Assembly (NCBI RefSeq): GCF_001507335.1
Contig: NZ_LMAH01000003.1
Span: forward strand, 682,001 to 746,000
Direction: 5' to 3'
DNA length: 64,000 nt
DNA from: Chryseobacterium sp. JAH
GTDB taxonomy: Bacteria > Bacteroidota > Bacteroidia > Flavobacteriales > Weeksellaceae
Below are positions 34,117-43,221 of this stretch, in pieces. A program made the translations under genes and the position numbers. A model generated the notes under the pieces. That model had not been told where the DNA came from. It saw nothing but the letters and a program-made list of their open reading frames with translations, and did no database searches. Numbering within the stretch: the first letter of the stretch is position 1; each line of letters opens with the position of its first letter.

Positions 34117-34752
34117 TTATTCTGTTTCGGTTATTTGAAATAGCTTGATATTGATCCTGTAATCTTTATGCTGAAGATTAATTGTCTCTGCAAAAGTAGG
34201 TTTTTTAGCTTCAAAACTAAAATTGATTTTCTCTTTCCTTTTCTGTGTGTAAACGATTTGTGTGAGCAGAGAGTTTTCTTTGTTAAAACATAAATAATAA
34301 TTTTTCTTACCAAATTTTGAAAGATAAATCTTAGAATCATTCTTTTCAAAACTTTCAGCAACAGTATACTTTTGTCTCAGTAATTCCTGAAAATCATTTT
34401 TTAGAAAATTAATAACCATTTTTTTATCTAAATCTGCCAAGACATAGTTGAGTTTAAAATCATTTTCTGAAATTTCAAAATCAATCATTTTGTTTCCGAA
34501 ATCTGAGGTCAATACAACTCTATGTGTAGTTTCTGATATTTTTTTGATGATGAGAATTCCGCTAATATCATTGCCATAAACTTCCATCTGGCATTTATAG
34601 ACATAATCGTCTTGTGATGAAAAATATAAATTTTCAACTGTTGTTTCGGAATTTGAAACAGCTTTTACATCCTTGAGCTGGTATGTTTTACAAGAAAGCA
34701 GCAGGAACAAAAATGAACTATAAAGAAAACTCAGAAGCGGGTATCGGCGCAT
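34117..34752 (-). CDS. Hypothetical outer-membrane lipoprotein, 211 residues
   Basis: Start taken at 'MRRYPLLSFLYSS', which gives a good lipoprotein signal ending in 'LLLSCKTYQ'; an earlier Met would overlap lolA more. The mature part is beta-rich. It overlaps the lolA-like gene by 35 bases and probably cooperates with it. The pairing resembles aryl-polyene clusters, where a LolA-like ApeF is next to a lipoprotein of unknown role. Confidence 0.7.
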   Translation of the reverse strand: MRRYPLLSFLYSSFLFLLLSCKTYQLKDVKAVSNSETTVENLYFSSQDDYVYKCQMEVYGNDISGILIIKKISETTHRVVLTSDFGNKMIDFEISENDFKLNYVLADLDKKMVINFLKNDFQELLRQKYTVAESFEKNDSKIYLSKFGKKNYYLCFNKENSLLTQIVYTQKRKEKINFSFEAKKPTFAETINLQHKDYRINIKLFQITETE

Positions 34753-35344
34753 TGATTTTGGTGTTTTTAAAAACAATATTCGTGGTATCTCCAGAAGCTT
34801 CCGTCATATTGACCTGAGAAACCGTTGTTTGGTTTCTAGGAAAATGGAGTTCGATTTGCTTAATGTACTTCAGCAATTGCGCAGATTTAGGAGTGAATTT
34901 AGCGATGTTAAATGTTGAGTTTTTCAGGTAAACTACAGAAAATTCAGGGTCGTTGAACATTTTTCCGTTTGAACTTCCTACGATCAGCTTGTTGATCTTC
35001 TCAAAAGTTTTGCTCTTTGCATCAACAGAAGATTTTTTACCTTGGTCGTTAATAAAGATTTTATTTTCCTTAAAAACAATGCTGTACTGATATGGCTTGG
35101 TATATTTCCAGCTCAGCGTGTTTGGTGATTTTAAAGACATTCTGCCTTGAGTGACGATGTTTTTGTCTAGAAAATCCATTTTTTTGGTTTGAACGAAATC
35201 GCTCTGCAACGTTTTGATCTCTTTGGTTTCAGCTGAAATTTTGTTCACGAAGGCTTTAGATTCAGCGTTTGTCATTGCCGTAGTTTGGGCAAACACAAAA
35301 CCTGAAAATAAAAAAAGCACTAAGAAAGTTATATTTTTAAACAT
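34718..35344 (-). CDS. LolA-like outer-membrane carrier protein
   Basis: 208 residues with a Sec signal (1-20, 'LFSGFVFAQ') and the LolA half-barrel pattern 'LQSDFVQTKKMDFLDKNIVT', 'GRMSLKSPNTLSWKYTKPYQ'. LolA carries lipoproteins through the periplasm; in aryl-polyene and flexirubin loci dedicated copies are thought to carry the pigment lipid. It overlaps the deacetylase gene by one base. Confidence 0.88.
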   Translation of the reverse strand: MFKNITFLVLFLFSGFVFAQTTAMTNAESKAFVNKISAETKEIKTLQSDFVQTKKMDFLDKNIVTQGRMSLKSPNTLSWKYTKPYQYSIVFKENKIFINDQGKKSSVDAKSKTFEKINKLIVGSSNGKMFNDPEFSVVYLKNSTFNIAKFTPKSAQLLKYIKQIELHFPRNQTTVSQVNMTEASGDTTNIVFKNTKINAPIPASEFSL

Positions 35345-36093
35345 TATTTTTCTGATTTAATGATTGAATCAATCGTAAAAGTAGAATACTTCTCACGCTC
35401 CAAAAATAACAATAATCTGACCAAAACATTATGCGTTTTCTCAGAGGTATCGTGAAGTAGGATGACACTTCCTTTTTTTAATTTTTTGATGATTCGGTTG
35501 TAGATTGTTTCCTCGTCTTCAGTCACTGTGTCAAGTGAACGTATATTCCAGCCAATGTTTTTTTTATTCGTTTTTTTAATGGCTTTAGCTATATTTGGAT
35601 TGGTTACACCGAAAGGTGGACGGTAAAGATTAGTTGTTATATTTCCAGATCTTAAAATAACTTCATCACATTTTTTAATTTCCTCAATCATTCTTGGGGT
35701 TGATAAAAAGCCGGTGTTGTTCGAATGTGAAAAGGTGTGATTCCCAATGGTATGACCGTCAGCAATAATTCTCTGAAAAGTTTCAGGATATTTTTCAATC
35801 TGTTTTCCGATGCAGAAAAAGGTAGCTTTGATGTTGTTTTCTCTTAGTAGATCTAAAAAAGTTGGTGTGAATTCAGTGGGCCCGTCATCGAAAGTCAAAG
35901 CTACTTCTTTAAATTTTGTACGTTTATGGGTAAAGCTGTTGACGAAATATCCCAATTGAATGTCGAATGAACCCCAAATTATTACTGCAGAAAATAGGAT
36001 GAAGCAGAAGATATAAACCCAAATCGTTCCCTGAAATGCATAAATTAAGGCATTAAGGAAAAGATAGAAGATGATAAATGGGTAGTGTTTCAT
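35344..36093 (-). CDS. Polysaccharide deacetylase (NodB/CE4) family protein
   Basis: 249 residues with two N-terminal membrane helices and a CE4 domain. Motif 1 is 'TFDDGPTEFTP', motif 2 'IGNHTFSHSN' (HxxxH metal site), motif 3 'LYRPPFG', and 'VILLHD' follows, so the metal site and catalytic base are intact. It may deacetylate an N-acetyl sugar at the envelope; its link to the pigment is by operon only. Confidence 0.88.
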   Translation of the reverse strand: MKHYPFIIFYLFLNALIYAFQGTIWVYIFCFILFSAVIIWGSFDIQLGYFVNSFTHKRTKFKEVALTFDDGPTEFTPTFLDLLRENNIKATFFCIGKQIEKYPETFQRIIADGHTIGNHTFSHSNNTGFLSTPRMIEEIKKCDEVILRSGNITTNLYRPPFGVTNPNIAKAIKKTNKKNIGWNIRSLDTVTEDEETIYNRIIKKLKKGSVILLHDTSEKTHNVLVRLLLFLEREKYSTFTIDSIIKSEK

Positions 36094-36094
36094 G

Positions 36095-36361
36095 TTAATA
36101 CATACTTGCCGCCGTAATTGTCGGAATAAACAATATCAGTAGTCCAATCGTAGTGGTTTTATAAATGGAATATTCCGTCTTTTTAAATTTTTTTAATGCT
36201 AACCAAGTTATTAAATTTAACAAAATCAAAATTGAATATCCGAAAAGTACCAGAATTATTGCTTTATCATTTCCATCCCAACCAATACTGAGCATTTTTA
36301 AAACTAAAATGAGATTAAAGGCTGCCGCTATTGTAAAATGGATTCTAGTATGGGTCTTCAT
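36095..36361 (-). CDS. Small membrane protein, 88 residues
   Basis: Three hydrophobic segments ('FTIAAAFNLILVLKMLSIG', 'IILVLFGYSILILLNLI', 'TIGLLILFIPTI'). One base from the deacetylase gene and 26 bases after the chain-length-factor-like gene. No known family recognised. Confidence 0.7.
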   Translation of the reverse strand: MKTHTRIHFTIAAAFNLILVLKMLSIGWDGNDKAIILVLFGYSILILLNLITWLALKKFKKTEYSIYKTTTIGLLILFIPTITAASMY

Positions 36362-36387
36362 TTTACTAGAGCTTTTTTATTTAAAAA

Positions 36388-37452
36388 TTAATCAGCTCTT
36401 TCCATCAAGACCAAACTGTGGTCAATTCCTCCTAATTGATTGTATAAAAGAACATTTTTGATGCGTTCCTTTGTCACATTATTAATTTTCATCACTTCTG
36501 GAATCACTTGATTTCTAAAAATATGACAAGCCATAAATGTTGAAAAACCGCTCGCCGTATTGAACTCTCCGCTTAAATGTTTGTAATAAAGTAATGAAGA
36601 ATTTGGAAATAATTCAGATGCATTTCTATAATAAACATCCGATTCTGAATCTCCGCTGAAACCTAAAATCACAGCATCAATCTCTTCTTTTTTTAGATTA
36701 TTTCTAGCTAAAAAATCTTCAATGAATTGTTGAGTTTCATTTAATTCCAATGAATTAACAATTTGAATATCTTTTAATTGTGCATAAGAAGTTTCAGTTT
36801 TCTCTTTTCCTAAAACGAAAAAACTAGAACCTTCACCCCAAATCACACCTTCCGTCGTTGAATTTAAATAATCCGTTGGAAGATTTTCTTCTTTTTTAAT
36901 GGAATTGCTCAATTTATAAAGTTCCATTGTTCTGTCGGTTTGCTCGTCTGTTGAACCTACCAAAACATTTTCCGCTTCACCATCCAAAATCTGAAGTTTC
37001 GCATCCAGCATTGAAAATTCGAGTGAAGATGAACTGTTGACATAAGTAAAGTTGTAGCCATGACACTGCAATCCCAAAGCAATTTGCCCGGAAACTGTGT
37101 TGTGTGTCGATTGAATGAAAAACGTTGGTGTCAAGAATTCTTCATTGTTTTCCAAAACATTTTTCAGGAACTTTTCAGAATCCTGAGAGCAGCCCATTCC
37201 GGTTCCTACAATAATAGAATCCGGTTTTTCTATTCCTGCTTCCTGCAAAGCTTTGTTGGAAGCTACCGAGCTCATTTTTACAGTTTTAGACATTCTTCGG
37301 CTCATCGCTGGCGGAATGAATTCTTTATAATTGGGTTCGATGGCTTTTAAAATCTGAACTGAATTTTCAGGTTTTAAAGTATCGAAGAAATTTTCATTTA
37401 AAGTGTCCTGAACCGAAATGCAGGCTGCACTGTTGATGTAAACTGCACTCAT
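36388..37452 (-). CDS. Non-catalytic ketosynthase partner (chain-length-factor type)
   Basis: 354 residues of KAS fold. At the position of the active Cys there is 'YVNSSSSLEFS' (139-143); the first His region reads 'GFSGDSESD' instead of 'NAHGTxTxxxD'; and the second has 'HLSGEFNTASGFS' instead of 'TGHxxGAAG'. All three catalytic residues are therefore missing, as in the ApeC chain-length factor. Its ATG overlaps the stop of the active ketosynthase gene (TAATG), so the two are likely made as a 1:1 heterodimer. Confidence 0.87.
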   Translation of the reverse strand: MSAVYINSAACISVQDTLNENFFDTLKPENSVQILKAIEPNYKEFIPPAMSRRMSKTVKMSSVASNKALQEAGIEKPDSIIVGTGMGCSQDSEKFLKNVLENNEEFLTPTFFIQSTHNTVSGQIALGLQCHGYNFTYVNSSSSLEFSMLDAKLQILDGEAENVLVGSTDEQTDRTMELYKLSNSIKKEENLPTDYLNSTTEGVIWGEGSSFFVLGKEKTETSYAQLKDIQIVNSLELNETQQFIEDFLARNNLKKEEIDAVILGFSGDSESDVYYRNASELFPNSSLLYYKHLSGEFNTASGFSTFMACHIFRNQVIPEVMKINNVTKERIKNVLLYNQLGGIDHSLVLMERAD

Positions 37453-38648
37453 TATTTAGAAAAAATTAAAGTTGAACAGTTTCCACCAAATCCAAAAGAA
37501 TTGGAAAGGACGTGGTTGATATTTTTCTCTTTCAGTTCGGTAACCGGTGTCAAATCAAATTCTTCCATTTTGGTTTTGAAATTTAAATTTGGAAAAATCA
37601 CATTGTTCTGCATTGCTAAAATAGAATAAACGGCTTCAATTCCTGCGGCTGCCGCTAAAGTATGACCTGTAAATGCTTTCGTAGAACTAAATTCCGGAAC
37701 TCGGTTTTCACCAAAAATCCTAATCATTGCAATGCCTTCAGATAAGTCATTATTCGGTGTTGCGGTACCATGAACGTTAATATAATCAATGTTTTCTTTA
37801 TCTAAACCGGAAACTTTCAGAGCTTTTTCCATTGCTAGGAAGGCACCTTGTCCGTTTTCCGAAGAAGCCGTTTGATGATGCGCGTCGTTGGCATTTCCAT
37901 AACCAGAAAGATAAGCTAAGACTTTTTTATTTTCTTTTTTGACAACTTCATCAGATTCCAAAACAAGGAAGGCGGCGGCTTCGCCCAGATTCAGACCTTT
38001 TCTGTCGTTGTCGAAAGGCGTGTTGTAAGAGTCCGTCAAAATCATCAGCGTATTAAATCCATTCAAAGTAAACTTCGATAGAGAATCTGTTCCGCCTACA
38101 ATCACTCGGTCAAGAACGCCGTTTTTGATGAGTTTTGCGCCCATCATGATTGCATTAGCAGCTGACGAACAGGCTGTGCTGATGGTAGAAACCATTCCTT
38201 TCAAACCCAATAATTCTGCAATCGCCAAAGATGAATTTCCGGCGTCGTGTGAGTCAATATATTTTTGCTTTTCAGGGAAATCCTCGTAGGTGTAGAAATA
38301 TTTTTCAGTAATATCCATTCCGCCCACGCTGGTGGAGGAAATAAGTCCGGTTTTGTACTCGTTGATATTCGAAATTCCGGCACTGTCTACAGCCTCTTTT
38401 GCGGCAACCATTCCTAATAAAGCGGTTCTTGTAAAGTTGTTGTCTTCATTGAGTTGAAGTTTCTGCACAAGTTCTTCATTAGACAATTTTATTTCGCCCG
38501 TTTTGATGCTTCCGGCGTGGCGTGTTTCAAACAGTTCAATGTCTGAAATGCCATGTTTACCGGTTGTCAGCGAAATAAAATTTTCCTCGACATTGTGACC
38601 AATGGAGGAAATAATGCCCATTCCTGTAATGGCAATTTTTTGACTCAT
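37452..38648 (-). CDS. Beta-ketoacyl-ACP synthase, active partner of the chain-length factor
   Basis: 398 residues with Cys160 in 'ISTACSSAANAI', His in 'NVHGTATPNND' and His in 'STKAFTGHTLAAAAGIE'. Translationally coupled with the non-catalytic partner by a TAATG overlap. Together they correspond to the ApeO/ApeC heterodimer that builds the conjugated polyene of aryl-polyene lipids. Confidence 0.92.
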   Translation of the reverse strand: MSQKIAITGMGIISSIGHNVEENFISLTTGKHGISDIELFETRHAGSIKTGEIKLSNEELVQKLQLNEDNNFTRTALLGMVAAKEAVDSAGISNINEYKTGLISSTSVGGMDITEKYFYTYEDFPEKQKYIDSHDAGNSSLAIAELLGLKGMVSTISTACSSAANAIMMGAKLIKNGVLDRVIVGGTDSLSKFTLNGFNTLMILTDSYNTPFDNDRKGLNLGEAAAFLVLESDEVVKKENKKVLAYLSGYGNANDAHHQTASSENGQGAFLAMEKALKVSGLDKENIDYINVHGTATPNNDLSEGIAMIRIFGENRVPEFSSTKAFTGHTLAAAAGIEAVYSILAMQNNVIFPNLNFKTKMEEFDLTPVTELKEKNINHVLSNSFGFGGNCSTLIFSK

Positions 38649-38729
38649 CTTTTAATAATGTACCCAAGTATCCATTAATCAATGTCAAAATATTGGGACA
38701 TTGAGAGAAGGATACATTGTTAGATTAAA

Positions 38730-38987
38730 TTATTTTGTTCTGTTTTCTTCGATGTACTTTGCCATCACTTCGATAGACTGGAAGATTTCTTTTCCTTTTT
38801 TTGGATCTGCTAATTTGATTCCGTAGTCTTTGTCAAGAAGTACAATCAATTCAAGAGCGTCGATAGAATCTAATCCAAGACCACCTCCGAATAACGGATC
38901 CGTGTCTTTTATTTCTTCTACTGCAACATCCTCAAGATTAAGAACATCAACGATTTTGTTTTTTAATTCTAATTTTAAATCTTCCAT
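38730..38987 (-). CDS. Acyl carrier protein (second)
   Basis: 85 residues from 'MEDLKLELKN'; a TTG start six codons earlier is less likely. The 4'-phosphopantetheine serine is in 'GGGLGLDSIDALELIVLLDK'. It lies between the ketosynthase pair and the half-ketosynthase gene, so it is likely the carrier for the polyene chain. Confidence 0.92.
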   Translation of the reverse strand: MEDLKLELKNKIVDVLNLEDVAVEEIKDTDPLFGGGLGLDSIDALELIVLLDKDYGIKLADPKKGKEIFQSIEVMAKYIEENRTK

Positions 38988-39044
38988 TTCTTTTAAATTT
39001 ACCAATGTATCAATGTTCCGGTTTACAAATTGAAACTGAGTAGT

Positions 39045-39076
39045 ATTGTTACATTGTTATACTGTTATATTGTTAA
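39045..39076. repeat. Four tandem copies of an 8-base unit
   Basis: ATTGTTAC-ATTGTTAT-ACTGTTAT-ATTGTTAA, period exactly 8, in the 90-base spacer downstream of the half-ketosynthase stop and upstream of the ACP gene. Related CAATGT words continue to either side and at 38660-38725. Copy number may vary between strains. Confidence 0.7.
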
Positions 39077-39077
39077 A

Positions 39078-39626
39078 TTACGTAGTTAGCAAATATACAA
39101 AAGCTTTATAACTTTCCTGATATAGTTCGACCCAGCCACATAAGACTTTTTCCGCCTTCCCTGATTGCAGAATCTGTGCCGCGTATGAATTCAAAAATTC
39201 TTCATCAAATTCATCCAAGACAAAAAATGCGTTTTCGGTCTGCATTTTATGTTTAATGCTGATTTCACCAACGCAAATATTCGGCAAAGTGTACACGAAA
39301 ACGGCAGGACTGGGGAAATAATTATCCTGAGAATTAATACTTTCCTGATATTTAAAATCGGTGTCTAGACTTGAGGATTTGTTGGCGAAAACTATAGCGG
39401 TTTTGCTGTGGTCGTCGTTTTTAAGGATCATCTCAGAAGCCAAAAATGCCAGTTTGCTGAGATTATCCATTTTATGAAATTTTGGATAACTCAGTTCTAG
39501 GCTTTTATAAGCTTCTTTCGAAAAATCTGAAAAATTCTCCGTTGGACTCTCAAAAATAATTTTTTCATTGAGGATTATTTTTGAGTTTTGTATGGCGCAA
39601 ATGTCTGTTTTTTTCATCTTTTTCAT
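39078..39626 (-). CDS. Half-length ketosynthase-fold protein without active Cys
   Basis: 182 residues from '[12 protein letters not shown]'; the next start, at 39617, is also possible. It follows the pattern of the N-terminal half of a KAS enzyme ('[20 protein letters not shown]', '[20 protein letters not shown]', '[17 protein letters not shown]'), but it stops before the His motifs, and no Cys stands where the nucleophile should be. It lies directly after an active ketosynthase gene (one base apart). It may be a structural partner of the ketosynthases; ordinary condensing activity is excluded. Confidence 0.75.
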   Translation of the reverse strand: MKKMKKTDICAIQNSKIILNEKIIFESPTENFSDFSKEAYKSLELSYPKFHKMDNLSKLAFLASEMILKNDDHSKTAIVFANKSSSLDTDFKYQESINSQDNYFPSPAVFVYTLPNICVGEISIKHKMQTENAFFVLDEFDEEFLNSYAAQILQSGKAEKVLCGWVELYQESYKAFVYLLTT

Positions 39627-39627
39627 T

Positions 39628-40761
39628 TTAACATTTTTCCAAAACAATTGCCGCATTACACCCACCAAAACCCGAAGCTGTCTTCAAAATATATTTGATT
39701 TCTGCCGACTGATTTTCTTTAATGATATTCAAATCCTGAGAAATGCCCACTTCTTTAAAGTTCTTAGATGGAATTAAAGTGCTGTTCAAGGCAGATTCCA
39801 TGGAAATAATGCTCTCTAATAAACCTGATGCACCTAAACAATGTCCGTAATACCCTTTCATACTGTTCAAAGGAACATTCTGCAAATGCATTCTGTTGAA
39901 AGCGATGGCTTCCATTTCGTCGTTGTAAAGCGTTGCTGTTCCATGAGCGGAAATAAAATCGATTTGTTCTGAAGAAACTTTCGCTTCTTTCATCGCATTC
40001 TGGACGCTCGCATACAATCCGTCGCCGGTTCTTGATGGTCCGGAAATATGATTGGCATCGTTAATTGCTGAATCGCCTGCAACTTTAAACTTGAATTTTT
40101 CATTTTCTGATGGAGTGGAAGTGATATACGCTGCTGCGGTGGCTTCACCGAGATTAATTCCATTTCGGTTTTTGTCGTAAGGTTTGCAAGGTTCACTTCC
40201 GATTGCCTGAAAAGAATTGAAACCTGAAATTACAAACTCAGAAATCTCATCGCCGGCGACCACGAAAGCGTCTTTGTATTTTCCTGCCTGGATCATATTT
40301 TTCGCAACAGAAATTGCCATCAATCCGGAAACACAAGCATTTGAAACGACAATAGGTTTGGTTTTAAATCCAAAAAAATCTGCCAGTTTTTGCGCTAATT
40401 TTGAAAGGTAAACGCCTTCCGGTAAAGTGCTTTCGTTTTTTAATAAACTGATATTTCCTTTTGTTGTCGATAGAATAAAAGCGGTCTCATCGGAAATCGA
40501 ATGTCTTTCCAAGAAAGGTTTCAGGCTCAACAAAAACATTTTTTCAAGTCTGGTGAAATTCTGATTGTCGAAGTGTTTATTAAATTCCTCTTCTAGTTTC
40601 TCAGAATCAATTGTAGAAACAAAGAAAGCTTCGTTATTGTCGATAATTCTATGCAAAGCAACTCCGGATTTTCCTTCCAAAAGTGCGTTCCAGTTTGATT
40701 TCACATCAAAACCCAAAGGCGTGACGCAGTTATAATCTGTAATGTAAATTTCTCTGTTCAT
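39628..40761 (-). CDS. Beta-ketoacyl-ACP synthase, third in the locus
   Basis: 377 residues from ATG 40761; a TTG one codon earlier is less likely. It has Cys143 in '[12 protein letters not shown]', His in '[11 protein letters not shown]' and His in '[18 protein letters not shown]', so it is catalytic. 'YYGH' differs from the usual 'xTGH'. In aryl-polyene terms it fits the ApeR-type ketosynthase, perhaps for first extension of the starter. Confidence 0.88.
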   Translation of the reverse strand: MNREIYITDYNCVTPLGFDVKSNWNALLEGKSGVALHRIIDNNEAFFVSTIDSEKLEEEFNKHFDNQNFTRLEKMFLLSLKPFLERHSISDETAFILSTTKGNISLLKNESTLPEGVYLSKLAQKLADFFGFKTKPIVVSNACVSGLMAISVAKNMIQAGKYKDAFVVAGDEISEFVISGFNSFQAIGSEPCKPYDKNRNGINLGEATAAAYITSTPSENEKFKFKVAGDSAINDANHISGPSRTGDGLYASVQNAMKEAKVSSEQIDFISAHGTATLYNDEMEAIAFNRMHLQNVPLNSMKGYYGHCLGASGLLESIISMESALNSTLIPSKNFKEVGISQDLNIIKENQSAEIKYILKTASGFGGCNAAIVLEKC

Positions 40762-40806
40762 CAATTACTAAAATTTTTGAATCTTTTTTGAAAAGCCAAG
40801 AGTCAA

Positions 40807-41226
40807 CTATAATCCCATTTTATCTTTCCAAGCCTGAAAAAACTCGGGATTGTACAGACATAAATTATTTTCAGCATCCAGAAAAACCTGAATGGTCTCT
40901 CCACTGCAGACCAATTGATTTTGTTGATTGAAAATCTCGTATTTATAAATAAGTTTCGCCGAAACAGAATTCACGAAAGTCGTTACAATGTTGAAAGTTT
41001 CGCCATATTTCAGAGGGAGAAAATGTTCACACGTACTTTTTACAATCGGTGTTACAAATCCTGCTTTCTGAATGTCGAGATAGGTCAAACCGTGCTGTCT
41101 TCCGAAAGCTTCTCTTCCGTCCTCAAAATAAACGATGTAATGACCGTGCCACACGATTCCCAGCGGGTCTGTCTCATTGAAACGGACGCGTACTTCTTCG
41201 GTACAAGTTAAATTTTTAGACTGCAT
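40807..41226 (-). CDS. Acyl-CoA/ACP thioesterase (4HBT hotdog, YbgC-like)
   Basis: 139 residues with the 4-hydroxybenzoyl-CoA thioesterase signature 'RFNETDPLGIVWHGHYIVYF' (catalytic Asp). In aryl-polyene clusters ApeH is a thioesterase of this type. It may free the finished chain from ACP or clear wrong intermediates. It overlaps the ABC permease gene by 11 bases. Confidence 0.88.
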   Translation of the reverse strand: MQSKNLTCTEEVRVRFNETDPLGIVWHGHYIVYFEDGREAFGRQHGLTYLDIQKAGFVTPIVKSTCEHFLPLKYGETFNIVTTFVNSVSAKLIYKYEIFNQQNQLVCSGETIQVFLDAENNLCLYNPEFFQAWKDKMGL

Positions 41227-42478
41227 TTTGTTTTCTTTCGTACAATAATGAGATGATTACCATCGCAACATAAAATAATAATAAGAAAATCAGTTCTTTA
41301 GCAATTTCGCCAATGCCGCTGTTTCTTAAAATAATATCGTAGTACGCATTCAATCCCCAGTTCATCGGAGAAAGCTGCGCAATTTTCTGCATAAATTCAG
41401 GCATTAGAAAGACAGGAACCCAGATTCCGCCAATCGCTGCCAAAACCACTACTGAAGTCGCTCCAAACGGTGCAGATTGTTCCTGGGTATTGGACATCGT
41501 TCCTATTAAAACCCCAAATCCTATCGCTGCCAATCCTGCAAAAAGAGTGACAATAAGAAGGTGGAACATTTTTCCGGTGACATCAAACTTTGGTAAATCC
41601 ATCAGTGGGAAAAGCCAGATTCCCACTGCAACCATCAGCAGAAACTGGATGACGCAGATTATGAGATACGTGAATGTTTTTCCTAAGATATGAATGTAAT
41701 ACGGCGTAGGACTCACACGAACTCTCACGCTAGTTCCCTGACTTTTTTCTTTGACTAAATTAATCGACAACGGCACCACAATAAAGAAAATCGCAAACAG
41801 CGCCCACGCCGGGACGTTATGTTGTACGGAATTCGGCATTACTTCTTCTTTTCCTTTGTTCGGGGTGATTTCTTTGAAGGTAATCAAACTTTTATTTTCA
41901 AGGTCTTCCGTCGTTCCGAGTTGGTCCTGGAAGGCTTTGTAAATTTTTTTATTTTCGATTTCAAAAACCATTTTGTTGATGGCATTCATTACAGAATTTT
42001 TGAAACCTGCGTTGGTGGCGGGGTCGAAATAGAGATGAATGTCTTTTGCTTTCGAAGCAGCAGCTTTTGTCGAAGTAGAATCGGTTTCCAAACCAAATGA
42101 ACTTACAACGGTCTGAACTTTTGAATCGATATTTGAATTTAAATCTTTCGTTAAATTTTCAGGAATGACGATGGCCATCTGATAATCTCCCGTGAACACA
42201 GCTTTCTCGGCCGATTTTTCCTTGTAGTTGGTGACGAGTTCAAACGTTTTGCTGGTTTCCAGTTCTTTTTTGATGACTTTGGAAACTTCAGATTTATCAT
42301 TATCAATAAAAATAATCGGAATTTTTGAACCTTCCAGATTTTTGAATGTCGAATCCTGAATTAAGGTTATGGTAATAATCAACAGCAACGGCATCAGGAA
42401 AATGATGACAATTCCGCCCGAATCTCTCTTCAGTAACTGAATTTCCTTGATGAAACTTCTCCACAATTTATACAACAT
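41216..42478 (-). CDS. ABC-2 type exporter permease
   Basis: 420 residues: one N-terminal helix, a large extracytoplasmic domain (about 45-220), then five C-terminal helices ('WALFAIFFIVVPLSINLVKE', 'IWVPVFLMP'). This is the DrrB/YhhJ-like architecture of drug and lipid exporters. It overlaps its ATPase gene by 11 bases and is a single permease, so a homodimer is likely. The substrate is presumably the pigment or a precursor. Confidence 0.9.
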   Translation of the reverse strand: MLYKLWRSFIKEIQLLKRDSGGIVIIFLMPLLLIITITLIQDSTFKNLEGSKIPIIFIDNDKSEVSKVIKKELETSKTFELVTNYKEKSAEKAVFTGDYQMAIVIPENLTKDLNSNIDSKVQTVVSSFGLETDSTSTKAAASKAKDIHLYFDPATNAGFKNSVMNAINKMVFEIENKKIYKAFQDQLGTTEDLENKSLITFKEITPNKGKEEVMPNSVQHNVPAWALFAIFFIVVPLSINLVKEKSQGTSVRVRVSPTPYYIHILGKTFTYLIICVIQFLLMVAVGIWLFPLMDLPKFDVTGKMFHLLIVTLFAGLAAIGFGVLIGTMSNTQEQSAPFGATSVVVLAAIGGIWVPVFLMPEFMQKIAQLSPMNWGLNAYYDIILRNSGIGEIAKELIFLLLFYVAMVIISLLYERKQNAV

Positions 42479-43220
42479 CTCTCAATTCTTTTCCGGTTAA
42501 TGAAATGAAAACATCCTCCAGGTTTTCAGCATTGGCAACTCTTTCCACTAATTCTTCCGGAGTTCCAGTCGCGTGGATTTTTCCGTGATCAATAATGGCG
42601 ATTTTTGTACAGAATTCCTCAGCCTCAGAAAGGTGATGCGAGGTGTAAATAATGCACGTCCCTTTTTTATTTAAATCTAAAAGATAATCGATAATCGCTT
42701 TTTTCGACTGAACATCAACGCCAACAGTAGGCTCGTCCAGAAATAAAACTTTTGGGTTGTGAAGTGTTCCTGCAATCAGATTACAGCGGCGTTTCATTCC
42801 ACCTGAAAACTGATCTACTTTTTTATTGGCAAATTTTGTCAAACCCATCAATTCTAAAGCTTCATCGACGGCTTTGTGAAGATAATCGTTCTTCAAACCA
42901 TACAGACTTCCGAAGAACAAAAGATTCTCTTTCGCCGTCAAAGTCGGGTAGAGCGCATATTCCTGAGGAACGACACCGATGATTTGTTTGATTTTTGAAT
43001 TGTCTTTTTTAGGAGACATTCCGTTTATAGTAAAACTTCCTGAGGTTGGTTTAATCAAACCAGAAAGCATAGAAATCAACGTCGTTTTCCCTGCTCCGTT
43101 GGGACCGAGAATTCCGTAGATCTCGTTTTTATCGATGTTCAAAGAAATATCATTAACCGAAAAGTCTTCCGAATTTTTGTATTTCTTGTAGAGGTTTTTT
43201 ATTTCGATGATATTCTCCAA
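42468..43220 (-). CDS. ABC transporter ATP-binding protein
   Basis: 250 residues starting at TTG 43220 (no in-frame ATG precedes the Walker region). Walker A 'GPNGAGKTT', signature 'FSGGMKRR', Walker B 'VLFLDEPTVG' and the switch His in 'YTSHH' are intact. It powers the adjacent ABC-2 permease and overlaps it by 11 bases. Confidence 0.95.
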   Translation of the reverse strand: MENIIEIKNLYKKYKNSEDFSVNDISLNIDKNEIYGILGPNGAGKTTLISMLSGLIKPTSGSFTINGMSPKKDNSKIKQIIGVVPQEYALYPTLTAKENLLFFGSLYGLKNDYLHKAVDEALELMGLTKFANKKVDQFSGGMKRRCNLIAGTLHNPKVLFLDEPTVGVDVQSKKAIIDYLLDLNKKGTCIIYTSHHLSEAEEFCTKIAIIDHGKIHATGTPEELVERVANAENLEDVFISLTGKELRDVV

Positions 43221-43221
43221 A

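Noticed and set aside
34718..34776. Long overlap of the lipoprotein gene with lolA as a sign of frameshift
   Set aside because: A later start at 34752 gives a good lipoprotein signal and reduces the overlap to 35 bases; both proteins look complete.
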